Source: Calliphora vicina
Taxonomy: Eukaryota; Arthropoda; Insecta; Diptera; Calliphoridae
Assembly (NCBI RefSeq): GCF_958450345.1
Contig: NC_088784.1
Location: forward strand, 68,597,747-68,661,746
Direction: 5' to 3'
DNA: 64,000 nucleotides
The translations under genes and the position numbers were made by a program. Below, piece by piece: positions 26,201 through 41,200 of the stretch (position 1 is its first letter; the number at the start of each line of letters is the position of its first letter). The notes beneath the pieces were generated by a model. The model was not told the origin of the DNA and did no database searches. It saw only the letters and a list, made by a program, of their open reading frames with translations.

Positions 26201-29200
26201 ACTGCAAAGTAATCCTGTGTAAGACAATCTTAAAACCAATTTGGACATACAGAATCCAATTATGGGGAACAGCAAGCAATAACAGTATAGATCTTATACA
26301 GAGGGCACAATCCAAAATTCTAAGAACCATGACGGGAGCTCCATGGTACATAAGAAACGAGAACATCCACAGAGACTTAGATGTACCCTTGGTCAAAGAT
26401 GAATTCAGAAAAACTCGTGAAGCTTATTTATCAAAATTACATCATCATCCGAACCCGCTCGCAAGGCTACTTACAGTAACTCAAGACAGCTCAAGGCTGC
26501 GTAGAGCTGATTTACCACTCATCTAATTTTCCAAATATGATTCTCCACTGAGAGAACAATAATTGTTTAGTTTTAAGATTTAAGATTTAATTACATATTG
26601 TAAGTAGGGTTTTTATCCCGGGAATTCCCGGTACACATTTCCCGGGAATTTTGTCAATTTTTCACTACCCGATTCTTGGGATTTTTAGTCGGGAATCCCG
26701 GGAATTAAAAACTGACGAAAATACATAGAAAACAAGTTAGAATTCAACTTTTTTCACCAAAAAACAGTGAAAAGTTTTTTTTACAATTGTTTGCTTATAT
26801 CTCGGCAATAAGCTTATTATTATTTATATAGGGTTTTTCGTATGAAAATTTAAAAAGTGAATTCATTATTTATAGAATTTATTTCTTATTGAATCATTCC
26901 AATTTCTTTAAATTTCTTCTTCAAATCCATAACAAAATAGCTTCAAAAATGTATTAAATGATTAAATTTTTCTTCAATTCAAATCTAGTTCAAAAATGCT
27001 TAAGACAATTTTTTCAATTAATTTTGGAAATGATTTGATTTAACAAAAATTTAATCATTCAAAGTTTGAATAAACTCTGTTATTAATTAACTTTAAAATT
27101 AATTCAGTTTAAACAAATGCTTTGGAATGAATCTAAAAAATTAAATATTAGGAATGTATTTATGGAATGAAAGGCTGACATTATTTAATGACGGATTAAG
27201 ATTTTAGTGAATTAAGCTCAAATTTTATTAATTAATTCGAAGCTCTGATAATTAATAATTATAACACTAAGTTTTTATATGAAATTTGGCTATAATATTC
27301 CTAATTTACAGTATCATTATATATTTCGGGAATAGCCGGGTACTCGGGAATGTACAAAAAAATTTCCCGATTCCCGGGAACCAAAAAAGGTCGGGAAATT
27401 AAAAACCCTAATTGTAAGGCCTAGAAATTAAAGGCAGGAATAATATTATAATAAACGTAAAAAAAGAAAAACATCTACTCAATTCCTTTAAAAAATTTTA
27501 TTTATAAATTTTTCTAACGTTTTGATGGACATTTCTTATAACTCTCATGTTCCGAATCTAAAGAGGTCCGATACCTTAATCATTGCACCACTATAAATAT
27601 AGGTGAAGCGACATAATTTCCACGACCCCATTTAGAGATTATTATATATTGGGTGTATGACTTAAAAAGACGGGATTTACAATAATTTTGAAGGGTACAT
27701 ATCTGTCATTTCTACTCACTTAGTTATTGAACATTATAATGTAAAAAAAAACTTTTTTTGCTTTGAAAAAACGATTTTGTGCCAAAAAGGCGTCATATGC
27801 GGGAAGTTTTGCTTTATTTCTTTAATTTGAAATGTGTTTCATCGGTTTGAATGTGCGAGAGACAAAGATCGCCCAGGCCAGCCAAAATAGTTTGATGACC
27901 AAGAATTGAAGGCATTACTCCATGCAGATTGTTGTAAAACTCAACAAGAGCTATCAATATCATTGGGAGCTCCTCAAGCAGCAATTTCAAAACGTTTGCG
28001 AGCAGCAGGATTCATCCAAAAGCTGGGAAATTGGGAATCCCGCAATTCCTAAAAATTGGAGCAAAAATTCCAAAAGTGGTATTTTTTACAATTTTGTCCA
28101 TGGTGTCCACATTTCCTTCTGGGCTGGGAAAATACTTTGGGATAAATAGGGAACACATCATTTAGAACATGTGGCCCAAAGTTGAAATTTTGATTAATAG
28201 GTCAAATTCCGAACGGCGTAGGGGCGACATATTCGAAAAAATAGGACATGTTTTTTGCACCAATATGTTCTAAGTAAAGAAACCTTACAGAAAAACCTAA
28301 AATAGTTATGTGTTCTTAAAGAAAGTTTTTGCAATACAATGCAATCGACACCAAAGCCAAATATCCATGGCGTTATGGTAATCTCTGTATCTGGTGAGAT
28401 AAAAAGGGCCAGTCATGAAACCGTAATATTCCATCATGACAACGCTCGGCCACAATTTATGTGTTAAAAAGTATTTGGAATAAGTTTGGAACAGAGTTCC
28501 CTATATTGGCCTGAAAAGATGAGCTGTTCTTTTGGCTCAGAATACATATGTTGCAGGAAATATGGGAAAAGTTGATAGCTAACAATAGTCAATACTTTAA
28601 ATAAATTTATATACACCCTTATCGTGGTTGGCGTAAACGTCATACGCCTACTACAGTTTCGTACTAGATTAAAGAAGCAGTTTGCATTTTATCTTTAATC
28701 TAGTACGAAACTGTCGTAGGCGTATGACGTTTACGCCAACCACGATAAGGGTGATTGTAAAAATGTTTCAAAATAAAAGCGAAAAATTTGATAAAATTCC
28801 GCATTTTTAATTAAACTGAAAAAGACAGATTCTTTTAGACTCTAATATTTTATTTTAATATTGTATAATTTGTTTAATTTATTATTTATTCCATATTTTT
28901 CAGATACTCATCGTTGAAATTATTCAATCGAAAAATCAGGAAAAACTTTCAAATGGCAACTCGACCACAAGGCGTTACGTTTTTATGGACTATGAAATTC
29001 CCGATTGGATGGTGGAATGTTATAAGAAAGTCGGCATTTTCGGTTTTGGTGCTGCTGTCAGTCAACTGACAACTGATATTGCGAAATATTCGATTGGACG
29101 TTTAAGACCGCACTTCTTTGATGTAAGTATTTTTTTTTTAGAGAAATGACACTAAATAAATATGTACTTGTCAGCAATGTTTTAAAATAGGGATTATCAA

Positions 29201-32200
29201 GCCATTAACAGACATTACTTGTACTGAATCAGTTGTATTTTCTTTTATTAAGATAACAATTTTTTAGATCACACCAAAAGTCATTGATATTTATTCAAAA
29301 GGAGAGCCATAGAGAATTACACATAGAGACGAAACACTCCGATTTGTCAAACAAAAATACAACAAATCATATGTCTGATACAACAACAAAATAGATTGAC
29401 CGTATTTTGTTGTTGCAAGAGTTAAGTTTTTGACAACAGACTTATGTTTTTGACAATTACGTCTCGTCTCTATGTTACCCCCCAAAAAAAGACACATGTC
29501 AAGCAGACAATGTTTTTATCGATATAATACATTTGAGAGGGTTCTCAAATAAATGTTTTTTTTTTGGAAATTTTATTACTTCAGTATTATTTAGATGCAA
29601 AACATTTTAAGTGCTGTAATGTTAGAAAACATATTTTAGTAAAATTTTAATTAAACAAAAACTAAAAAAACTTGTATTTATATTTCTTCTACTATAATTC
29701 GCATTATTTAAATTTGTCTTCAATCTTGTCACAAAACTTCTTTTAATATCTGACATCCGCACATTAAAGGGGAGATTTTAAGTTTGTTCAAAAATAATTT
29801 TTGATAGTTTCTTGAGTTTTTTTTTAATGGAAAATTGTCGCCGCCAGCTGTTGTCATGTTTTTTTTTGTTGTTAAAACTAATTTTTAGGGCTGCCATTCA
29901 TTTTGGTTATGAGTACAAGTTGACTTCTATCTTAAGTGTCACCCCAATTTTAACAAAATAAATCTTTAACATGATTCTTTCGCTGAATTATTAGTGTAAT
30001 TAGGCGTGGATTTTTAAACAATTCAGTTTTCATTATACAGATGTTTGAGATGTGTGTTTCGTTTATTCTATTTGTGGTAGAAATTTGAAACAAGTTCACT
30101 TTCAAGGTCAGTAAAATATGTTTCTACTTTGCCAGAGTGCACTCTTGCAGCTATAATTATAAATTTATATAGAATTTTTATTCAGCCATAATCATAAAAT
30201 GTTTATATGAATATTTTATTTGTGTCTACTCCTACTTTTTGTCTGCGATTATTTTAAAATATTTTATAATAGAGAAAGAGTTCTCCTTGACATTATTAAT
30301 TTTTATTTTTTTATATATCGAACTTTTAATAGTTGCAGACAAAGAAGCAGACAGACAGATTGATCTAGTAGGTTTAATTGGCATTACATCGTTTTAAATA
30401 TGTATATGAAGATCCAAGAATATGACGTCAAGTTACAGAAATAAATATTTAAATTAAAGATAAAATAAACTTAAACAAGTGAGAGTGCTATATTGGACCA
30501 TGCCGGATCGTATATACCCTGCAAAGTGAGGCAGAATCAAAATATTTGCCTAATCCGATTGACATCCAATTTCTCACATTCGTAGCAGAGGAGTTAAAGC
30601 TTTGCAGCGGACTCCACAGACCCCTCAGGAGCGGCGAAGTGGAGGCTGAAAGTAGGGCATGCAACATTTCAAAGCAATTTCTTTTACGAGTCCAAAATAA
30701 TACATAGAAAATAATACGGGATTCACACTATGATTTTTCATTCATGCAATTTTAGCAATTCTATTTCGAATGTGCTTTTACAAACTCATAAAATCATGAA
30801 AAACAAGTAGGAGAGCTATATTCCGAATCCTATATACCCTTCACCAAATTATACTTCAAAATACAAATTTTATATTTTTAGGTAAAAAAAATTTTTTTTT
30901 TCAAAGTTGTTTTTTTAATTTTTTGAAAAATTTTTTTTCCGAATTGTTATTTTAAAATAAAATTTTTCTAAATTTTAAAAAAAAAATTTTTGTTTTTAAA
31001 ATTTTTTTTGTTGAAAAAAAAATTCGGATTAAAAAATATTTTTCCAGATATAGGTCAAAAATCGAGGTTGTCCTGCTTTTTTCCTCATATCTCAGGCACT
31101 TGTGGACCGATTTTGCTGATTTTAAATAGGAAACTTCTAGAAAGCATGTCTGTTAGAATTATTGAAGATTTGGATACCGATGATATCTGGGGTCTTCAGA
31201 AAATTGATTTCAACAGTCAGACGGACATGGCTTAACGAGTCCGCTATCTATAAGGATCCAGAATATATGTATATACTTTATAGGGTCGGAGATGAAAAAT
31301 GTAGAAATTACAAACGGAATGACAAACTTCACCTTCTCACGAAGGTGAAAGGTATAAAAATCAAAAAAAAAAAAAATAATCGTGTAAATCAGAATATCAG
31401 TAGCTGATCCTGGTCAACCATTTGTGGAAGGGGGAAATTAAAATTTATTCCACATTTTTCTTTTTCATTTTTATATGAAAACTTTTCGGTTTTGGATCCA
31501 GAAGGGGTGAAATAGAAATTCCCCCCTCTGGCTCCGCGCTGGAATATAAATAAATATAAAACAAAAGAGGGCGTGTTCAGAAAAATATTTGTTCATCTGT
31601 TTTAACTAATCCTAGGGATTGAATGGCTCAACTTTGTTGCAACTAAATCAGAAATATAATATTACTGATTTTCTTTTTTTCATACAAATCCCCTTTGAAA
31701 ATCCGCACTGTATTTACCACAAATTCTCAGTTTACATGTGTGTAAAACATAATTTTTTCCTCAAATCTGTGTGTCTTTTTTTCTGCTAATGATTAAAGGA
31801 TTTTATGGTTCAACATTGTTTTACATTCTAGGCCACACCTGTGTTACACAATCAACAAAAAAAATATAAAATAATTGTTGAAAAAAAATGAATGAATTTC
31901 AAAAATTCAATACCGAAATAACAAACAAATAAATACATATATCTCAACAATTAGGAATGCAAGTTACACACTTATTTCAACACAAAGTGACGGATTTATA
32001 AACAATGCATAAAAATATCCAAAATGAATTCATACATTTTCCATTCCTTTTTTTTTTGGTTTTGTTTGAAAACTCAACTAATGCCACCCAAGTTCAAAGA
32101 AAAATAAATAAATTCTCACACTATTGTAAAATGATCCATGAATTCATATAGAGAGGATCAGAGCTGTAACAATACGTTTCCATAAATCAGAAGGAAAAAA

Positions 32201-35200
32201 AAACAAGAAAATGCTCATAATACTCTTATACGTACATAAGTAACGTGGTACACAATTCAAAGGAAAAAAAAACATAAGTCATGAAATGGACTCAAATTGC
32301 ATAAAAATAAATCTGCAACATCATGATGACTTAGCCTGACTCAATTTATTTTCATATGTTGGTCTATTTATCTTGAAAATAATAAATAAAAGTATTACTC
32401 TTTACATGCGGACATACGAGTTGTGCAATAGATCTAATTTTAATTTCATGCAAAAGGTACGAAATAAAAACAAAAAATAATAAAGCTGCTTAAAAGATTT
32501 CAAACAAAAAGATCGTCAAATAACTTTTTTTCTTCCCAAGCTGGATTCAAATTACATTTTAAACTTTTAAACACAGATACAAATGGATAATAAAAACACA
32601 TTCACAGTAATTATTGCTGTTCTAGAGTATGAACAGTAGCTCTACTAGTTGCCCAACCACCAAAAATGGTTTTGATATCGATAGTGTAATGTCAAATAAT
32701 TGGTTTGTTGCATTGTCAATCTTTGAAAGAATGATATGATTTAATGTTAAATGTTTACCGAATAGCTACTTTTATAAATACTTATCAGCAATAATCCTAG
32801 GAGTTTGCGAAATGATACAGAACTAGTCAGGTGACTGGTGAAATAGGGCTAGTTGCAACACTTTGTAGGAAAGATATGTATTATCTTTTAGAACTTTTGT
32901 GACAGAATTAAAGAATTAACATATTGCAGGCTATGTTATGTAACTAGGAAAAAAGGACTTGGTGATTAAATCTAAACGGCAATCTGAAATGATTGTTAAC
33001 CCCATATTAATATATGGTATTCTTTAGTGATCTCTACACTTTTTTCTATTGAAAATAAGAACTTTTCAATTCAATTCAGAAAATATCAATTGGAATTGAG
33101 ATTTTTCATTTGATATTCAGAAAATCCCAATTGAAAATGAGAAGTTCTATTTAAAATTCGGAAAAGCTCCGTTGAAAATTAGAATTTTTATTTGAAATTA
33201 GGAAAATAAAAATTTAAAATGAGAATTTTATCAAAAAAAAGAAAATAAATTTTTATAAAAATAATAATAATAATAAACAAGTAAGAAAATATGGTCGGTC
33301 AAGCCCGACCATATAATACCCTACACCAAGTAAATGAGCAAAAACATTTTTCTTTTAAAATATCAATAATTTATATTCGTGAGTGATTTTCGGAAGTGGG
33401 CCTTATACGGGAGCTATTACCAATTATGGACCGATCGCCTTGAAATTAGGTCGTGTGATTTATGTCTTAATGAAAGATTTTTATATTGAATTTTGTGTAT
33501 ATACCAAAATTTTTAGGAGATGTATGCACGATTAAGTGATTTTCGGAAGCGGGTCTATATGGGAGCTATGACTAATTATGGACCGATCGTAACAAAATTT
33601 GGTGAAATGAATTTTGTATATGGGGGATTTCATGTCAAGTGAACCAACTTTTGAAATCGATGTCTTCCGATCGGGATGAAATTTGCACCAAGGTTAGCTC
33701 TATTGGATAGTAACTCAGACACAATTTTTCAACAACATCGGTCGAGAACTCTCTGAGTTATAGGGGGTAAAATTTTGACAATTTGGTCAAACAGGGGTTT
33801 TTTCTTATCCATGTAACTTATTACCTATTGTTCTTAGCAAAATGTGTTCCAAATAGTATAGATAGCTATTTCTTCGATCTTTCGAAAAAAAATATTTAAA
33901 AAAAAAAATAAAAAATTTTTAATATTTTTTTTCCGAAATCAAAAACTTTTTTGACTTTTTTTTAAAATACGCTATTTTTTTTTATTTTTTTTTTTTCTTA
34001 AAATAAAGTTTAGATATTTTCCTTGAACACCTACTTGGTCGCTTAGTGGGATGCGAGTGGGATATCTATCAAAATAAATATTTTGTAACTCAAAACATAA
34101 AATTTTTGACTTTTTTTGCAAAATCAAAAACTTTGTTGACTTTTTTTTTTCAAAATGGACCCTTTTTTAATCTTTTTTTTTAGGTCAAACAAAAGCTTAG
34201 ATATTATCCTTGAAGACCCTTTTGGTCGCTTAGTGGGATGCGAGTGGGATATCTATCAAAATAAATATTTTTTAACTCAAGACTTACAATTTTTGACTTT
34301 TTTTTTTGCAAATACGATTTTTTTTCCAAATGGGCCCTTTTTTTAAAATTTTTTTTTAGTCAAAAGAAAGCTTAGGTCCATTCCTTTAAGATATTTTTAG
34401 TCCCTTAGTGGGATGCGAGTGGGATATCTATCAAAATAAATATTTTGTAACGCAAGACATACAATTAAAAAAGGGCCCATTTTGAAAAAAAATTCGAATT
34501 TGCAAAAAAAAAGTCAATAATTGAATGTCTTGAGTTACAACATTTTTATTTTAATAGATATCCTACTCACATCTTCCTAAGTGACAAAATAGGTCTTAAA
34601 GGAAAAGACCTAAGATTTCTTTTGAGCAAAAAAAATTTTTAAAAAAAAGTCCCATATTGGAAAAAAATTTTGATTTTGCAAAAAAAAATTAAAAAATTGT
34701 ATATCTTGCGTTACAAAATATTTATTTTGATAGATATCCCACTCGCATCCCACTAAGGGACTAAAAATATCTTAAAGGAATGGACCTAGGCTTTCTTTTG
34801 AGCAAAAAAAAAAAATTAAAAAAGGGCCCATATTGGAAAAAAATTTTGATTTTGCAAAAAAAAATTAAAAAATTGTATGTCTTGCGTTACAAAATATTTA
34901 TTTTGATAGATATCCTACTCGCATCCCACTAAGGGACTAAAAATATCTTAAAGGAATGGACCTAAGCTTTCTTTTGACTAGAAAAAAAATTTTAAAAAAA
35001 GGGCCCATTTGGAAAAAAAAGTATTTGCAAAAAAAAAAGTCAAAAATTGTAAGTCTTGAGTTAAAAAATATTTATTTTGATAGATATCCCACTCGCATCC
35101 CACTAAGCGACCAAAAGGGTCTTCAAGGATAATATCTAAGCTTTTGTTTGACCTAAAAAAAAAGATTAAAAAAGGGTCCATTTTGAAAAAAAAAAGTCAA

Positions 35201-38200
35201 CAAAGTTTTTGATTTTGCAAAAAAAGTCAAAAATTTTATGTTTTGAGTTACAAAATATTTATTTTGATAGATATCCCACTCGCATCCCACTAAGCGACCA
35301 AGTAGGTGTTCAAGGAAAATATCTAAACTTTATTTTAAGAAAAAAAAAAAAATAAAAAAAATAGCGTATTTTAAAAAAAAGTCAAAAAAGTTTTTGATTT
35401 CGGAAAAAAAATATTAAAAATTTTTTATTTTTTTTTTTAAATATTTTTTTTCGAAAGATCGAAGAAATAGCTATCTATACTATTTGGAACACATTTTGCT
35501 AAGAACAATAGGTAATAAGTTACATGGATAAGAAAAAACCCCTGTTTGACCAAATTGTCAAAATTTTACCCCCTATAACTCAGAGAGTTCTCGACCGATG
35601 TTGTTGAAAAATTGTGTCTGAGTTACTATCCAATAGAGCTAACCTTGGTGCAAATTTCATCCCGATCGGAAGACATCGATTTCAAAAGTTGGTTCACTTG
35701 ACATGAAATCCCCCATATATGAAACTTATTTGGAGCGAAATTTGTGTAGATACATATATAAATTAAACATTTATGACCGATAAAGTCCAATTTCGAGAGG
35801 ACATAAAATAATAAACCGATTTCATTTAGTTTCGATAGGCTTCGTCCTTGGGCCGAATATATTGTACGAAATTTGATCGAAATATCTTCAAATTTGCGAC
35901 CTGTACTCTGCGCACAAGGTTTAATCGACTCAGAAAGTGATTCTAAGTAGATCGGTATACTTTATGGTGGGTGTTAGACCAATACTTTTGGGCGTTACAA
36001 ACATCTGCACAAACGCATAATACCCTCCCCACTATGGTGGTGTAGGATATAAAAAACTAATGACCAACGGGCATATTTTGCATTTCTATTTCTGCTGCAT
36101 GAAATATTGTCGAGTGCTGAATAGCTCTGCTGCAGTCGCCAACTGTTAATTGAGCAATGGCTTCATCTATCTTTCAAATTTTCAAATTGCATTGTCGTTG
36201 TACTCCCACATTGGGTGGAAAAGTGTTAGGTACATTAATTTTTGATTTCACATGCGCTTTTATTTTTGACCATATTGTTTCACTGGGGAATATGGGCTCA
36301 ACCTTAGCAGTGACATGGAGCATTGTTACAAACTACCACTAATTCCGAAATGATGTTGCCCAAATCCTCCCATTTTTGAAAAATATCATTTACATACTCC
36401 ATTTGCAGCAGCCGCGTTAAAAGAACGTCTTATTTTCAATTGAGCTTCTCTAAATTTAAAGTAAAAATTCTCAATTTCAATAGTTCTTTTCCGAATTATA
36501 AATGAAAATTCTCATTATCAATTGGGGTTATCGGAATTTCAAATGAAAATTCTCAATATCAATTGTTCTTTTCCGAATTTCAAATGAAAATTCTCATTTT
36601 AAATTTTTCTTTTCCGTATTTTAAATGAAAATTTTAATTTTCTATTTTTTTTTTCGAATTACTGTTGAAAATTGTGTAGTTGAAGCAAAATGTCGACTTT
36701 CGAATTTTTTCGATATTTTAATATAGAAAATCGAAAATATCTTATGGACTTCTGCACTTATGATTACAGATGTAATACATTTCTATTTTTGCCATGTTTA
36801 ACTGTTGCGTGATGATCACATGGACAACTCTCAACTCTGCCGTTAGACTTAATATTATGGGCACTTATATAAGAAAGAACTTTGGACGTGACAGTCTGGT
36901 GGAAATATTGGACAATATTGTACTACCAGAGCTTTCTTCGACTTTCTTCCTGTCGATTACGACTGGTCGAACTGGTAAAAATCCGTGGAGGTTGAGCACT
37001 AAACTGATGGCTCAAAGTCGAAGAAGTGTGGAAATATTGGATCGGTGGATCGGTCTGAGTGCAAAATAAACGTATGATTCCGGCAAGACTCTACAATTCC
37101 TCGTAAACGAGATGGTCCTCAGAGACTACATGTACGATGCCAAGGTCGATGTGGCCGAGGGGTTATTGTGAAATTCGATTCGAAAAGAAAATCATTCGAA
37201 TGGAAATTCGAAAATGTTTTCTTTCGAATTGATAAGACCCTGAATATAATTGTTGTTGATCGATTGTTCCAACAAACATTCTGCTGAATCTAGAGCAGAA
37301 ATCTCTGTTCACTTCTTGTTCAGATTGCATGCTTGGTTGAATCTCCCATAGAATAACTTAATAGAATAGGAAGGAGGTGGAAACGATTTAACACCATTTC
37401 TATCACCGTCTGGATCGGAGATATGAATTGGCTACTTTTTTCACGAACTGACGGTGCGGTGCGGATTTTATTGTCATACTAAGAGAGAGTAAAAAGATGA
37501 GAGCTTCAGAAAAATTGCAATGGAAATAAAGTAGATTTTAATTTATTCCGAATTACGTCTTTATATAAAAAAAACAATACACCTATCCGCAAGCTTGTGT
37601 TTCTACTCTGAAAGGTTTGTTTAAAGACTCATGCTGATTCAGTATTCCAAGGGGCAAAGCATTATCTTATATATTTTTGTTTAAATTCAGAAAAAGGGAA
37701 AATTACTATCTGTATGTCACGAATAACATGAACAATTTTGGTCTCCAATATGTTCATTTTTAATTTTTTATCAGCATAAACCCATGACAGCTCACAGAAA
37801 ATAATCGAGAGGTGTCAAATCTCACAATTTTGGGTGCCAATTAACAAGCCCATTTATCGAAATCAAGTTATAATCAAACTTTGGAACTTAGCGCTATCCT
37901 GTTCAACCACATCTCGCATGGGTCAATGCGGTAACGATCTCCATTGAGCTCCGACTTTATTTTTGAAGAAATAAGGTCTAATGATGACACCAGCGTGTAA
38001 ACCTCACCAAATGGTGCATTTTTCGTAATATTATGCAGTCTGTTGGTTCTGTTGTGGATTGGTCTCACTCCATATGCGGCAATTTTGTTTATTAACAAAC
38101 TCATTTAGCCAAAAATTAGCCTCATCGCTGATCATCACTTAAACGATTGTGTGCGCCATAAAAACTATGAAGTCGCCTATAAGTTGCGCGAATCGATGAC

Positions 38201-41200
38201 TGATTTTCAAAATAAATTCAGATAATTTTGTAGTGTTGTTCAAACGTCAATCTATTCATGATGATTTGCCAGAGTATACTGATCATAAATGTCAAAAAGT
38301 GATTGCACTATGACATTTAGTTTGACAGTTAACCATTTCTTATGTTCTATGGCGCTAGACTTTGGAACAGAATTTACTCTAACGGCAAAAATATAATCAT
38401 CTTTTTCCAGAATAAAAAAACAACTATCTAACAATCATCATATATTTAATAAAATTCAGTTCTTTTGGAGATTTATAAAATGTTGATAAATTGTCGTTTA
38501 AATTATGGATTTAATACTTTAACAGCTCTGTCAATAAATTACATTAGACTACGACATTTACAAGTTCTGAATCAACACCCAGCAGTTAAGCATGTAGTCA
38601 ATGTATCCCTTACCCCCAGTAACACGAAGTCAGTTATACTGACAATTTTCGTACAAAAATTATTTTAGCCGACAGTATAACTATTAGTTAAGGCATAACT
38701 AGACTTCGTGTTACTGGGGGTTATAGACAGTAATTGTCACTAATGTCTGATCACATGGCTGACTCCAATTTATGTATTTTGGCCCATTTGACACGTAGTG
38801 CTCTTAGTAAGGGAGTGTGAAATCAATAGATTACTTTATACATCTCATGTAATCTAGCATGAAGACAATTGCCACTTAAGTATCTGTAAGTAATCTACAG
38901 TGTAGTCACTTAAAACGTTAATTTTGTACTGCACTTTTTTTGTATGTAAGTAGTTCGTACAAACTGGTTTTCTACAAATTATGGTGAATTAGCATCCGAA
39001 CATGATAAATTAACTAGTTTCGTAATTGTTACGAGTAACCACTTAGGTAACTAGTAAAGTAACTGACTCTATGTAACCGGTATTTGAATCCAATGCGTTG
39101 ACTACTTTGTATTCAAAAGGTGCAATTGACCCCCTTGCTTAGGACATGCACTTGTTAAAATAACTATTCTCGTAGCTAGTTATGTAACTAGTTCTCACCC
39201 TAAATTTAAGTATAATCACTAGTTGGTGACTACCTCCTAGAACTGCTGGGCAGTTGGCGTGTGTAATTTCGTTTGCCACTGTTTACTAAATAGTGTTGTC
39301 AACAATCTAACACACACCTGCTTATTTAGTGTATTTTTTTTTTTTGCACAAGATTTATTTTGCTCATTTAATTTTTAGGATTATTTTTTATATTTTTTTT
39401 GTGTTAACACTTTAAACTAATTTCGCATTAAAGTGCAGTTTAGCTGGGATTTTTAACATTTTAATTTCAAAATGTTGTTTAATGAAATCATTTAAAACGA
39501 GAAACATTTGTTGAAATGTCATATTGATAAATACGCTTTAATATTTGAATTACACTTTAAAATCACGCAATATATGCAAACATATTTTGATAATCAACAT
39601 GCCAATTAAATGGAATCATGTTTTTAATAAAAAAGTAATCGATCATTTTAGGATTTTCAATCAAGAATTTGATATCAATAACAGAAATATTTAATATCAG
39701 GCTTAAGGAGAATTATAAACTTAATAAGATTTAGATTATTTTTGCTTTATATTTATTGTAAATTATTTATTATGATTTATTTATTTTTAGGTTTGTCAAC
39801 CCATTATGCCTGATGGCACAACCTGTGCGAATGCCACTAATCAGGGTAAATATATAATGGACTTTACATGTGGCAATCCATACTCCACAAAACGCATGTT
39901 AAAAGAATCTAGACTGTCGTTCCCCAGTGGACACTCCAGTTTTACTTTCTATACAATGGTCTATGTAGCGGTAAGTTTCAATGTTTATTTGTTTATTAAA
40001 CTATTCTATTTTAAACAAAATTAATTTTCATTTCAGTTATATTTACAATCTCGCATGACTTGGCATGGTTCGAAATTGTTGAGACATTTCTTGCAATTTG
40101 CTTTAATCATGATTGCCTGGTATACAGCTTTGACCCGTGTGTCCGATTATAAACATCATTGGTCCGATGTGTTGGCCGGTTCAGCCATTGGTTCCTTAGT
40201 GGCTGTTGTAGTGGTAAGTTTCAATTTGTTTCATATATTTTCCCTAACTGAGTTCTCATTTAAATGGAGAAACTGTGACTTTCTTAATCACAGATGTTTC
40301 AACATTTAATATCTAACGAGAACTCAGTTAGTGAATGCTTAGTTTTAGACTTAATTTTATTTAAAATTTGGTTTATTTAAAAGCATGCCTTAGCCCTGTT
40401 TATCCTTTGCACCTGTTGCCTTTGTATCATTAATAAATTATTTAGAATTGTTTAGTTTGCTTTAAGTTGACCTGGTCCTTTTGCCATGACCAAGGTTTGT
40501 CTTAAAGTCATTTTATGTTTTCATTTGCACTCTTTTAGTTAAAACCTTTATCAAACTCAATATTCCACATATTACTACTTTCTTTTGTTGCATTTCACCT
40601 AAATATATTTTCAAATATTCACCTTCATTCTAGAGCTACTTGGTGCCGGATAAATGGTTTAATTGGAACACAGTTTGGCCCACTGTCCATAGCAAAGACA
40701 ATTAATTAAATTTGAAAATAAATTAAAATAAAAAAAACAAGTTTTTTGTGCTTTGAAATAAAATAAAAGTTGATTAAATAAAACTGCATATAATTGTATT
40801 CGAAATGAAATTATTACTATGAAGTTTTGAGAATTGAATTTGAAAATTTTATATTATGAAGCGTTTAATTAGTAATTTATTAGAATAAGACTCAATTTGT
40901 AGTTGTATATTAGTTGTATAACCTTAGAAAAGTCTTTCGGAAAAACTTTAAATAAGTGTCACTTATTTTTCGTTCTGTTTATCCAAAAATACAAATAATA
41001 ATTAATACTAATGACTAAAATATTTGTAGCTCAAACATTGTGCAGATTAAAATATTTTGCTCTCATTTGATGACTGTTCTTTTATTTGTAAATCGAAATA
41101 TTAAAAATATGCATTTTAAAGTCCTTCAAAATTATAAAGTCAGAGCTAGTAAATTTGCAAACAAGGCTAGATAATTGTTATTTTTGTAAAAATTTTATTA

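Larger units (their letters stand above)
33030..36680. mobile_element. foldback-type element with inverted arrays of a 41-bp repeat
   Basis: Left array (about 33040-33240) has GAAAA unit starts at 33079, 33120, 33161 and 33202. Right array (about 36446-36660) has unit starts at 36446, 36487, 36528, 36569 and 36610. Both have a 41-bp period and are inverted relative to each other (unit TTTTCCGAATTTCAAATGAA / AATTCTCAT). Inverted arrays of short tandem units define foldback elements in Drosophila. Between them lie a decayed transposase piece on the minus strand (36060-36400) and a Helentron-like insertion. Confidence 0.65.

Noticed and set aside
34155..35181. Two identical short frames starting MDPFLIFFF on opposite strands as a conserved small protein
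   Set aside because: They lie on mirror positions of the palindrome arms; identity follows from the DNA inversion, and the frames are A/T-run artefacts.
33040..36660. 41-bp arrays as a CRISPR array
   Set aside because: Units are contiguous with no unique spacers, diverged, inverted at two sites, and the genome is clearly insect.
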